The notes under the pieces: model-generated
What the model was told of the DNA's origin: nothing
Seen by the model: only the letters and a program-made list of their open reading frames with translations
Databases searched by the model: none
Made by a program: the position numbers and the translations under genes
Shown: piece after piece, positions 35,481-43,574 of the stretch
Position numbering within the stretch: position 1 is the stretch's first letter
Layout: every line of letters begins with the position of its first letter
Assembly: GCA_944383465.1 (NCBI GenBank)
Contig: CALWPQ010000008.1
Coordinates: 33,490-97,489, forward strand
Origin: an uncultured Clostridia bacterium
Lineage (GTDB): Bacteria > Bacillota > Clostridia > Peptostreptococcales > Anaerovoracaceae
Length of the DNA: 64,000 nucleotides
Reading direction: 5' to 3'

Positions 35481-36599
35481 ATGACAAAGAAAACAAAACT
35501 TATTTGTTCCGTAATTGCCGCGGCCGCGCTCATCGTGCTGCTCATATGCAGCTATGAACTCACGGACAGCACCTCGATGCTGCGCTCGGTGCTCCAGTTA
35601 GGAGCAATATACGCTTTGGCGGCAGTGTCGATGAATCTTTTAAACGGAGTGACAGGGCTTTTTTCGCTCGGTCAGGCAGGCTTTATGGCGGTTGGAGCAT
35701 ATACATTTGCAATATTTACTATTCCTGTTGATAAAAAAGCGGGTGTTTACTATCTTTACGGAGTTGCTGATGGGCTTGCCGATATCGCGCTTCCGTCGTT
35801 TGTCGGCCTTATAATTGCGGGGCTTATGGCGGCGGTGCTGGCAGCTATTATTGGGGCTCCAGTATTGAGGCTTAAGAGTGACTATTTTGCTATCGCAACT
35901 CTCGGATTTGCCGAGATTGTGCGTATTCTCGTGGCAAGCTCACCTTTTAACAGGATTACAAACGGATCCCTTGGTCTCAAGGCGATACCGGGATTTCAGG
36001 ACTTGTTCGGATTTATCCCTGCATATTTCGTGCCTTTTATAGTAGTGGCTTTGTGTATTGCGTTTATTGTACTGCTCGTAAGAAGCTCGTATGGCAGGGC
36101 GTTTAAAGCTATAAGGGAAGACGAAATAGCGGCGGAAGCGATGGGTATAAATCTTGCCAAGCATAAGAGAATGGCGTTTATAATAAGCTCATTCTTTGCC
36201 GGCATAAGCGGCGCGCTGCTTGCGCAGTTTCTCGGTGCGGTGCAGTCGACGACATTCCCGCTGGCGATGACATATAATATTCTTCTTATCGTTGTCATAG
36301 GCGGTATGGGAAGTACTACGGGCAGCATTATTTCTGCATTCTTGGTGACGGCGGCCAAAGAATGGTGGCTGCGTTTTCTCGATGTGGAGCACTATATCGG
36401 TGATTTCAAGGTGCCGTTTATGCGCACAGGTTTCAGAATGGTAGTTTTCTCGATTATTTTAATGGTAGTCGTGCTCTTCTGGAGAAAAGGAATTATGGGC
36501 AATAAGGAATTTTCCTGGGATGGACTTTATAATTTCTTCACGGGGAAAAAGGCAAAAAAAGCCGCAAAAGCGGCGGAAGGAGGTAGCATAGTTGAGTAA
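35481..36599 (+). CDS. livM: Branched-chain amino acid ABC transporter permease LivM
   Basis: Second permease subunit, 372 residues. It has the signature LLNGVTGLFSLGQAGFMAVG and the EAA-like loop GGMGSTTGSIISA that contacts the ATPases. A lysine/alanine-rich cytoplasmic tail of about 30 residues closes the protein. livG begins inside its last codons (8-base overlap), so the two are translationally coupled. Confidence 0.93.
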   Translation: MTKKTKLICSVIAAAALIVLLICSYELTDSTSMLRSVLQLGAIYALAAVSMNLLNGVTGLFSLGQAGFMAVGAYTFAIFTIPVDKKAGVYYLYGVADGLADIALPSFVGLIIAGLMAAVLAAIIGAPVLRLKSDYFAIATLGFAEIVRILVASSPFNRITNGSLGLKAIPGFQDLFGFIPAYFVPFIVVALCIAFIVLLVRSSYGRAFKAIREDEIAAEAMGINLAKHKRMAFIISSFFAGISGALLAQFLGAVQSTTFPLAMTYNILLIVVIGGMGSTTGSIISAFLVTAAKEWWLRFLDVEHYIGDFKVPFMRTGFRMVVFSIILMVVVLFWRKGIMGNKEFSWDGLYNFFTGKKAKKAAKAAEGGSIVE

Positions 36600-37428
36600 A
36601 GAAAATGTACTTAAAGTGTGCGACCTCACAATGCAGTTCGGAGGGGTTGTAGCCGTAAACAATCTCAGTATGGAAGTAAACAAAGGTGAAATTATAGGGC
36701 TTATTGGGCCTAATGGCGCGGGCAAGACGACCGTTTTCAATATGGTGACGGGCGTATATGCGCCGACAAATGGAGCTATTTACCTTAATGACAAGCTGGT
36801 TGCGGAGAATCATCCTCATGGGAAGATGAAAGATATATATAACGGTCTTAATGCGGGAAAATATACAGGAGTGCTTGCGCCGACCCCTGATAAGATAACG
36901 AAAATGGGTGTTGCGAGAACTTTTCAAAATATAAGGCTTTTTAAGGAGCTGACCGTATTTGAAAACGTGCTCATCGCGAAGCATATGAATATAAAAGCAA
37001 ATATTTTTTCGGCGGCGCTGATGATAAACAAAAAAGAAGAAAAGCTTATGCGCGAAGAGACGATGGAGCTTCTCAGGATACTTGGGCTTGAAAAGAATAA
37101 AGATGATATCTCTTCGTCGCTGCCTTACGGCAAGCAGAGGCATCTTGAGATAGCAAGAGCGCTGGCGACAAAACCGCAGCTGCTTTTGCTCGATGAGCCT
37201 GCCGCGGGAATGAACCCGCAGGAGTCAGACGATCTTATGCATTTTGTGGGCAGGATAAGAGATGATTTTGACCTTTCCATACTTATGATAGAGCACCATA
37301 TGCAGGTAGTAATGGGCATATGCGAGAGAATCTATGTGCTCGATTACGGTACGCTCATCGCGGAGGGAAATCCGCAGGAAGTGCAAAGTAACCCAAAGGT
37401 TATAGAAGCTTATCTGGGGGTGGACTAA
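36592..37428 (+). CDS. livG: Branched-chain amino acid ABC transporter ATPase LivG
   Basis: One of two cytoplasmic ATPases, 278 residues. Walker A is GPNGAGKTTVFN; the signature is degenerate, SSLPYGKQRHLEIARAL, as is usual for LivG; Walker B is LLLLDEPAAGMNP; the switch histidine is in IEHHMQVV. A TTG start is used, after a strong GGAGGTAGC ribosome site inside livM. A stretch around residues 65-100 (HPHGKMKDIYNGLN) is longer than in short family members. Confidence 0.93.
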   Translation: MSKENVLKVCDLTMQFGGVVAVNNLSMEVNKGEIIGLIGPNGAGKTTVFNMVTGVYAPTNGAIYLNDKLVAENHPHGKMKDIYNGLNAGKYTGVLAPTPDKITKMGVARTFQNIRLFKELTVFENVLIAKHMNIKANIFSAALMINKKEEKLMREETMELLRILGLEKNKDDISSSLPYGKQRHLEIARALATKPQLLLLDEPAAGMNPQESDDLMHFVGRIRDDFDLSILMIEHHMQVVMGICERIYVLDYGTLIAEGNPQEVQSNPKVIEAYLGVD

Positions 37429-37429
37429 G

Positions 37430-38134
37430 ATGCTTAAAATTGAAAATTTACATGTATATTATGGTGGAATCCACGCTCTTAGGGGTATAAATATGGAGGT
37501 GGCAGACGGTCAGATAATATCTCTTATCGGAGCAAACGGCGCAGGTAAGAGTACGACGCTCAAGGCGATAATGAGCCTTGTGCAAAAGCCGGAAGGTCAT
37601 ATAGAGTTTGACGGTACTGATATTTCCAAAATGAATACAAGAGATGTCGTAAAACAGGGCATAGTGCTCTGTCCTGAGGGCAGGCGCGTGTTTCCGGATC
37701 TTACGGTAGATGAAAACCTGACAATGGGAGCTTATCTGAGAAAGGATAAGGCAGATGTAAAAAAGGACAGAGATTGGGTGTACGAGCTGTTTCCGCGCAT
37801 GAAAGAGAGGGAATGGCAGCTTGCCGGCACGCTTTCGGGAGGAGAGCAGCAGATGCTTGCCGTGGGAAGAGCTCTTATGGCGAGGCCGAAGCTCCTGATG
37901 CTTGATGAGCCGTCGCTGGGGCTGGCTCCGCTCATCATTAAGGATATTTTTGCGATTATAAAAGAAATAAATAATGCGGGAGTGAATGTGCTGCTCATAG
38001 AGCAAAACGCAAAAGCGGCACTTGAGATATCAGATTTTGCCTATGTAATGGAAACGGGGACTATCACAATGTCGGGATCTGGACGCGAGCTTCTGAATGA
38101 TGACAGAGTACGCTCCGCATATCTCGGAGAGTAG
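37430..38134 (+). CDS. livF: Branched-chain amino acid ABC transporter ATPase LivF
   Basis: Second ATPase, 234 residues, the normal LivF length. Walker A is GANGAGKSTTLK, the signature LSGGEQQMLAVGRAL, Walker B LLMLDEPSLGLAP, and the switch region LLIEQNAKAAL (Gln-Asn, as in LivF). It begins two bases after the livG stop. A second binding protein follows in the same operon. Confidence 0.94.
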   Translation: MLKIENLHVYYGGIHALRGINMEVADGQIISLIGANGAGKSTTLKAIMSLVQKPEGHIEFDGTDISKMNTRDVVKQGIVLCPEGRRVFPDLTVDENLTMGAYLRKDKADVKKDRDWVYELFPRMKEREWQLAGTLSGGEQQMLAVGRALMARPKLLMLDEPSLGLAPLIIKDIFAIIKEINNAGVNVLLIEQNAKAALEISDFAYVMETGTITMSGSGRELLNDDRVRSAYLGE

Positions 38135-38145
38135 GGAGAAATGTA

Positions 38146-39369
38146 TTGAGACTGAGATTAAGACTGAAAACAGCTATATCGGTGGTAATTATTGCAGTAA
38201 CTGTGTTTTCGCTTGCGGCCTGCGATACTTACGACGCTTTTTACAGAGAGTTTGTGGACAAGAGCGAGGAAACGTATGAAACAGTGAAAATCGGTGTCTT
38301 TGAGCCGCTTTCCGGAGCTGATAAGGAATTCGGTGAGCTTGAGCTTAAGGGAATCGAGCTTGCGCACGAGCTGTTTCCTACATGTATGCAGAAGGAAGTA
38401 GAACTCATATATGCCGATAACAAATCGGATATATACGTTGCAGAAGAAGCCATACAGGAGCTGATAAAGAAAAAACCGGCGGTAATTCTTGGCAGCTACG
38501 GCAACGTATATTCGCTTGTAGCGGGCAAATATATAGAGGAAGCAGAGATACCGGCGATTGCGATTACAAATAAAAATCCGCTTGTGACAAGCAATAATCC
38601 TTTTTATTTCAGAGTTTGCTTTATAGATTCGTATCAAGGTGTGGCGCTTGCAAAATATGCGGTAAGTTCGCTTGGCGCGTCTTCGGCGGCTGTGATGAGG
38701 CCGAGAAATGACGACCTTGCAGCAGCGCTTGTTTCCGCATTTGAAGACAAATTTGTGCTCGACAGCGGAAATCAGGCGGCGATAATAAAGACTGTGGAGT
38801 ATACGGCGGGAGATACGGATTTTTCATCGCAGCTTTCACAGATAAAACAGTCAGGAGCGTCGGTTGTTTTTTTGCCGGCGAACGAAACGGATGGAGCGGC
38901 GATACTTGCTCAGGCTATGGAAATGGATATAGACGCTGTATTTCTCGGTACGGAAGCATGGGATACCGAGAGCTTTATGGAAAAGGCGGGAGATGCGGCA
39001 AGCCTGGCGGTATTTTCGACGGTATATGATGCTGAGACAAGTGTAAACAGTACGACGGAGCTTTTTCTCGATGCTTACAGGGAAAAGTATGGTGAGGATG
39101 CGGTGCCTGAACCGGAAGTTGCGCTCGGATTTGATGCGTATATGATAGCGATTACGGCGCTCGACAAGATAGGAACAGTGCGGGACGGCGATCTTTTAAG
39201 GCTCAGCTTGCAGTATACGGTCCAGTACCCGGGAGCGTCGGGAAATATTACACTCGGTGAGAGCGGAGACCCGATGAAGACGGTGATAATAAAGGGTATA
39301 GCAAACGGGCAGTCGCACAACATATATACTATGGAGCCGGCTGTTATAAATCCGCTCGAAGCTATATGA
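38146..39369 (+). CDS. Second substrate-binding lipoprotein of the liv operon
   Basis: A 407-residue binding protein related to, but clearly diverged from, the one at the operon start. A TTG start precedes a basic, hydrophobic signal ending in the lipobox SLAAC at Cys26. The mature part has the fold's first strand KIGVFEPLSGADKEFG and the phrase VILGSYGNVYSLVAGK, which parallels VIGSYGSGVSIAAGE in the first binding protein. Two binding proteins can give one permease two ligand ranges; that is inference here. It starts 11 bases after livF. Confidence 0.88.
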   Translation: MRLRLRLKTAISVVIIAVTVFSLAACDTYDAFYREFVDKSEETYETVKIGVFEPLSGADKEFGELELKGIELAHELFPTCMQKEVELIYADNKSDIYVAEEAIQELIKKKPAVILGSYGNVYSLVAGKYIEEAEIPAIAITNKNPLVTSNNPFYFRVCFIDSYQGVALAKYAVSSLGASSAAVMRPRNDDLAAALVSAFEDKFVLDSGNQAAIIKTVEYTAGDTDFSSQLSQIKQSGASVVFLPANETDGAAILAQAMEMDIDAVFLGTEAWDTESFMEKAGDAASLAVFSTVYDAETSVNSTTELFLDAYREKYGEDAVPEPEVALGFDAYMIAITALDKIGTVRDGDLLRLSLQYTVQYPGASGNITLGESGDPMKTVIIKGIANGQSHNIYTMEPAVINPLEAI

Positions 39370-39420
39370 CAGACAAGAAATTTTGCAGCAGGTAAATTAA
39401 AGTGAATAAGCGATAGGATA

Positions 39421-39449
39421 TTGAAAACCTAAGAGGGAAATAGTATAAT
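39421..39449 (+). promoter_or_regulatory. Promoter for the NifU-like gene
   Basis: TTGAAA (39421-39426), 17-base spacer, TATAAT (39444-39449). Confidence 0.7.
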
Positions 39450-39479
39450 ATAAAAGCAGTAAAGAAAAGGAGTAAAAAA

Positions 39480-39701
39480 ATGGAACAGAAGATTAAGGAA
39501 GCGCTTGAGCAGATAAGACCTATACTTCAGAGAGACGGCGGAGATATCGAATTTGTAGACCTTACGGATGATACCGTTCATGTAAGACTTCAGGGTCACT
39601 GTGCGGGATGCCCGGGAGCGAGAATGACGATCAAGGGTGTCGTAGAGAGAGTTATACAGGAAAGCTGCGGCGAGACGTTTACAGTAGAAGCGGTTGACTA
39701 A
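39480..39701 (+). CDS. NifU C-terminal domain (Nfu-type) iron-sulfur protein
   Basis: A 73-residue stand-alone Nfu domain that binds or transfers a [4Fe-4S] cluster as a dimer. The domain opens with IRPILQRDGGDIEFV and carries the ligand motif CAGCPGA with Cys41 and Cys44. An AAAGGAG ribosome site and its own promoter precede it. Such short Nfu proteins supply clusters to ferredoxins and iron-sulfur enzymes, of which this window has several. Confidence 0.93.
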   Translation: MEQKIKEALEQIRPILQRDGGDIEFVDLTDDTVHVRLQGHCAGCPGARMTIKGVVERVIQESCGETFTVEAVD

Positions 39702-39770
39702 TTTAGATATGACAGGAAGTACTGCTTTGAAAGAAGCTGGTAAGTGCAGCGGATTTTAAGGAATTGGGAA

Positions 39771-40988
39771 ATGAAAAAGAAAAATAGGCTTATATTTGTT
39801 TTAATAGGCTTGGTGGTAATAGTGGGGGCGCTTGCGTTGAACCCACTATTTTCACATGATGATATAGGTGCAAAGAACGGTGATGCTGAGGCCGTAAATG
39901 GGAATGCTGCTTTGAATGAACCTGATATTGTGAGTATAGATATTGCCTGCGTGGGTGATATTATGGCTCATACTACGCAGGTCAGGTCAGCGGCCCAGGA
40001 AGACGAAACATACAGCTTTACAGATAATTTTGAATATGTCAAGAAGTACATAAAGGCTGCCGATATTGCGCTTTGCAATGTAGAGACGACGTTCGGCGGA
40101 CCGCCGTACAGCGGGTATCCGGCGTTCAGTTCGCCTGATGAACTTGCGAAGGATCTTGCCGATGCAGGCTTTGATGTGGCGTTTACTGCCAATAATCATA
40201 TGCATGACCGCGGTGAAAATGGCATTGTGAGAACTGTCGAGGTTTTGAAAGAAAACGGTTTTGTGACGACGGGAAGCACTGTTGACGGAGTCTCTCCGCG
40301 ATATGCGATGATAAATGTCAAGGGTGTTGATATCGGCGTAATTGCTTATACATATGAGACACCGTCGCTGGATGGCGGCGTTTATTTGAACGGTGTGCGG
40401 CTTTCTTCGGAGAGCAGTGCGCGCATAAATTCATTCAAATATGAGGATATTGATGCGGAGCTTGTGAAGATAAAGGGCGTTGTCGATGAGGCTAAGGCGG
40501 CAGGCGCGGAAATTGTCGTACTTTATTATCACTGGGGTGAAGAATATCAGCTTGCGGCCAATGAGTGGCAGAGGTATATGGCGGAAAAGACGGTAGAGAT
40601 GATGGATGTCGATGTAATATTTGCTTCACACCCGCACAATTTGCAGGAGGCTGAGTATGTGGGTGATGTGCCGGTATTTTTTAGTATGGGCAATTTTATA
40701 TCAAACCAGCGTACGGAGACGCTTGGAGCGGACAAGCGTTATACAGAGACGGGCGTTATTGCACAGGTAAAACTGGAATACGACAGGGCAAACGGAGCTG
40801 TTACAGGCACGGAAATGTCAGCTGTGCCGACTTGGGTGGATAGGTATTCTGCGGGCGGAAAAACGATGTACTCAATAATACCGCTCGACGATGAGCTTGA
40901 AGATAATGCTGTGCTGGCACAGTCTGGGCATCTTACAAGAGCGAAAGGAGCGTTAAATGATGCAAACGGATTACTTAAAATTGATTGA
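39771..40988 (+). CDS. CapA family protein
   Basis: A 405-residue CapA/PgsA-type protein with a metallophosphatase-like fold, linked in Bacillus to poly-gamma-glutamate synthesis or export. A single N-terminal membrane anchor (about residues 7-25) is followed by the extracytoplasmic domain. The fold's motifs are visible: ACVGDIMAH, CNVETTFGG, ANNHMHDRG, YYHWGEEYQ and ASHPHNLQ. No capB or capC is near, so polyglutamate synthesis is not supported; many Clostridia carry lone CapA proteins. Its last 32 bases overlap the next dipeptidase gene. ATG 39771 is chosen because the hydrophobic anchor follows directly. Confidence 0.85.
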   Translation: MKKKNRLIFVLIGLVVIVGALALNPLFSHDDIGAKNGDAEAVNGNAALNEPDIVSIDIACVGDIMAHTTQVRSAAQEDETYSFTDNFEYVKKYIKAADIALCNVETTFGGPPYSGYPAFSSPDELAKDLADAGFDVAFTANNHMHDRGENGIVRTVEVLKENGFVTTGSTVDGVSPRYAMINVKGVDIGVIAYTYETPSLDGGVYLNGVRLSSESSARINSFKYEDIDAELVKIKGVVDEAKAAGAEIVVLYYHWGEEYQLAANEWQRYMAEKTVEMMDVDVIFASHPHNLQEAEYVGDVPVFFSMGNFISNQRTETLGADKRYTETGVIAQVKLEYDRANGAVTGTEMSAVPTWVDRYSAGGKTMYSIIPLDDELEDNAVLAQSGHLTRAKGALNDANGLLKID

Positions 40989-42432
40989 TGAATATACTGA
41001 TGAAATGATAGCCGTGCTTCAGGAGCTCGTGCGTATAAGGAGTGTTGAGGCAGAGCCTGTTGAGACCTTGGAAAAGGGGCTTTTGCCGTTCGGCGCGGGC
41101 GTGCAGGAGGCCTTTGAGTATATGCTGGCGCGGGGAGAAGCCGATGGCTTTGAGACGGAAAATGTCGATAATTACGGAGGGCATATAGAGTTCGGGGGCT
41201 ATGAACTCGATGAAGATGGTGAGATAGTCGGCACTTCTGAGGAGATAATGGGGATTCTCGGACACCTCGACGTCGTGCCTGAAGGCGATTTATCCGGTTG
41301 GAAATTTGACCCTTATGAGGGCGTTATTGAAGATGGCAAAATATATGGACGCGGCACAGACGATGATAAAGGTGCGACACTGGCCGCGTATTTTGCGATG
41401 AAAGCGCTTAAGGATTCAGGGTTTGTTCCCGCAAAAAAGGTACGCTTGATACTCGGACTTGATGAGGAAACAAACTGGGACGGAATGAGATATTATCTGT
41501 CGAAAGTGAAAGCGCCTGACTTTGGGTTTACACCAGATGCTGATTTTCCGGCGATTAACGGAGAAAAAGGTATGCTCGTGTTTGAAATAGCTAAAAAATT
41601 CGGTAAAAACGTGAATAAAGGACTTGAGCTTCGCAGTATAAGCGGTGGCAGCGCACCAAATGTTGTCGCTGACTATGCGAGAGCTGTGGTGCGCGATGAT
41701 ATTTCGGGCAATTACGATAAGATAAAGGAACTTGCAGCGCAGTTCAGAAACGAGACGGGATATAAGCTTGTGGTTAGAGGTATAGGCAAGAGCCTTGAAA
41801 TTATCGCATCGGGTGTATCTGCGCACGGTGCTACACCTTGGGCCGGGCTCAACGCCGTTTCGGTGATGATGATGTTCTTGCAGCGGCTTGATATTGTAAA
41901 TGAAGACGCAGCTGAATTTGTAGAATTTTATCAGAAATATATAGGCTTTGAAACCGACGGAAAGAGCATAGGTTGCGGCTTTGCGGATGAGAAGTCCGGG
42001 AAGCTCGTATTCAATATAGGTATGATAGAGATGGATACAAAGTCGGTGCGGCTGACTGTAAATGTGCGCTATCCGGTGACTGTGAACTCGGACGCGGTGT
42101 ACGAGGGAATGATGCCGGTGCTTAATAAATATAATCTCGGGGTGATAAAGGAAAAGGACATGAAGCCTATATATATTGAAGAGGACAGTAAGTTTATCAC
42201 TACGCTGATGGATGTGTACAGGAAGCATACCGGCGACTGCGAAAGCAAGCCGCTTGTAATTGGCGGCGGCACTTATGCGAAGGCATGCGAGGGCATTGTC
42301 GCTTTTGGCCCGCTGTTTCCGGGTGAGCCTGAGTATGCGCATCAGCCGAACGAGTGCATAAAGATAGAAAATCTGGTGCTTGCAGCTAAGATATATGCAG
42401 ACGCGATATATAGCTTGACGAAAGCGGATTAG
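40957..42432 (+). CDS. M20 family dipeptidase (PepV/Sapep-like)
   Basis: A 491-residue metallo-dipeptidase of family M20. Metal and catalytic residues are in GILGHLDVVPEGD, GRGTDDDKGATLA, LDEETNWDG and TPDADFPAINGEKG. The length and the Sapep-type lid region match Mn2+/Zn2+ dipeptidases that cleave dipeptides and short peptides in the cytoplasm. Two adjacent ATGs (40957 and 40960) follow GAAAGGAG; the first is used here. It overlaps the capA end by 32 bases, so translation is probably coupled. A paralogue lies on the minus strand at 43575-44978. Confidence 0.9.
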   Translation: MMQTDYLKLIDEYTDEMIAVLQELVRIRSVEAEPVETLEKGLLPFGAGVQEAFEYMLARGEADGFETENVDNYGGHIEFGGYELDEDGEIVGTSEEIMGILGHLDVVPEGDLSGWKFDPYEGVIEDGKIYGRGTDDDKGATLAAYFAMKALKDSGFVPAKKVRLILGLDEETNWDGMRYYLSKVKAPDFGFTPDADFPAINGEKGMLVFEIAKKFGKNVNKGLELRSISGGSAPNVVADYARAVVRDDISGNYDKIKELAAQFRNETGYKLVVRGIGKSLEIIASGVSAHGATPWAGLNAVSVMMMFLQRLDIVNEDAAEFVEFYQKYIGFETDGKSIGCGFADEKSGKLVFNIGMIEMDTKSVRLTVNVRYPVTVNSDAVYEGMMPVLNKYNLGVIKEKDMKPIYIEEDSKFITTLMDVYRKHTGDCESKPLVIGGGTYAKACEGIVAFGPLFPGEPEYAHQPNECIKIENLVLAAKIYADAIYSLTKAD

Positions 42433-42467
42433 ATAAGAGCAAGCTGCAGCTGCGGCGGTTTTATGGT

Positions 42468-42496
42468 TTGACAGTCGCTGTATGACGATGTATAAT
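42468..42496 (+). promoter_or_regulatory. Consensus promoter for the FMN riboswitch-ribU unit
   Basis: Exact TTGACA (42468-42473), 17-base spacer and TATAAT (42491-42496). Transcription should start near 42503, just upstream of the aptamer. Confidence 0.85.
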
Positions 42497-42520
42497 ATAA
42501 TCTATATAAAAGAATAGTGT

Positions 42521-42677
42521 GTTTCAGGGCGAGGTGAAATTCCTCACTGGCGGTGATGCGCGCAGGGGTTTGCGCGACGAGTCCGATGGCTTTGATACGA
42601 ATATGCTGGCAGCAAAAGTATTTTAGCAGAGCGGGTAAGATTCCCGTACCAACGGTAAAGTCCGGATAAAGAGAAAC
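42521..42677 (+). ncRNA. FMN riboswitch (RFN element)
   Basis: The conserved RFN blocks appear in order: TCAGGGCGAGGTGAAATTCC, then ACTGGCGGTGATG, GAGTCCGATGG, a GCAGAGCGGGTAAGATTCCCG arm close to the end, ACCAACGG and AGTCCGGATAAAGAGA. The closing helix P1 pairs GTTTC (42521-42525) with GAAAC (42673-42677). FMN binding should reduce expression of the downstream riboflavin transporter. A terminator at 42758-42782 is the probable expression platform. Confidence 0.95.
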
Positions 42678-42757
42678 AAATTGCGCACTGCGGTAGCGGT
42701 AGTTGTTTGCGCGGAGCATATAGCTGTGCATAGGCATAAATAAAAATTGTGTTTGCA

Positions 42758-42782
42758 GCCCTGAGTTTTGCTTGGGGCTTTT
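42758..42782 (+). terminator. Riboswitch-controlled terminator
   Basis: GCCCTGAG (42758-42765) pairs with CTTGGGGC (42771-42778) using G-U pairs, followed by TTTTG. The left arm GCCCTGA is also complementary to TCAGGGC (42524-42530) at the start of the aptamer, a possible antiterminator pairing. Confidence 0.65.
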
Positions 42783-42893
42783 GCTTTGCCGTCTTATGCA
42801 AAAAATTATTTTATGAAACTGCTAATTGAGACAGCGCGGTGGAGGCTTGGAAGCAGCACTTATATAATCAATAAGAATTGAGGAAAATTAAAA

Positions 42894-43433
42894 ATGGAAA
42901 AGCAGAAAAATTTAGTTAGACTTGCGAAAATGGCGATGCTGGTTGCAATTTCAGTGATACTCGTATCTATAATACATTTTCCGATATTTCCGGCAGTGGC
43001 ATTTCTCGAATATGACCCCGCGGATATTCCGATTTTTATAGGAACATTTGCATTTGGACCCATAGCGGGGCTGATGATAACGGTTGTGGTCTCTTTAGTG
43101 CAGGGCCTGACGGTGAGTGCAGGCAGCGGGGCTTATGGTATCATAATGCATATAATTGCGACGGGGTCATTTGTGATCGTTGCGGGCTTTTTATACAGGC
43201 ATAAGAAGACGAAGAAAGAAGCGATTATTGCGCTGGCGGCAGGTACACTGACAATGGTAGTCGTAATGTATTTTGCAAATCTTGTCATTACACCGATGTT
43301 TACGGGCTGGCCTGTTACGGCGGTGAAGGAGCTGATGCCGTTTATTCTCACATTTAATGCCGTGAAGGCGGGGCTTAACTCAATAGTAACTTTTTTGCTG
43401 TACAAGAGAATTTCGGGATTTTTGCACAGGTAA
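42894..43433 (+). CDS. ribU: Riboflavin transporter RibU, ECF S component
   Basis: A 179-residue substrate-capture component of an energy-coupling-factor transporter for riboflavin. Six hydrophobic segments are seen, with the RibU-like EYDPADIPIFIGTFAFGP between the first two and a FNAVKAGLNSIVTF stretch at the end. The assignment is supported by the FMN riboswitch directly upstream. The energising EcfA/A'/T subunits are not in this window and are presumably shared. A strong terminator follows. Confidence 0.93.
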   Translation: MEKQKNLVRLAKMAMLVAISVILVSIIHFPIFPAVAFLEYDPADIPIFIGTFAFGPIAGLMITVVVSLVQGLTVSAGSGAYGIIMHIIATGSFVIVAGFLYRHKKTKKEAIIALAAGTLTMVVVMYFANLVITPMFTGWPVTAVKELMPFILTFNAVKAGLNSIVTFLLYKRISGFLHR

Positions 43434-43487
43434 TAAGTCGACTTTGGATAAGTCAAGAAAGATAATAGACAGAAGGATTATAAAAAT

Positions 43488-43518
43488 AACCCCCGGCCTT
43501 TAGAGGAACGGGGGTTTT
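43488..43518 (+). terminator. Terminator after ribU
   Basis: AACCCCCG (43488-43495) pairs with CGGGGGTT (43509-43516), followed by T. It lies between convergent genes and could serve both. Confidence 0.85.
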
Positions 43519-43574
43519 GTGCTGTTTATAAACTGGTAAGGCTGTGCCGCTTGCAAATGTTCAGCGCTCAGCGC

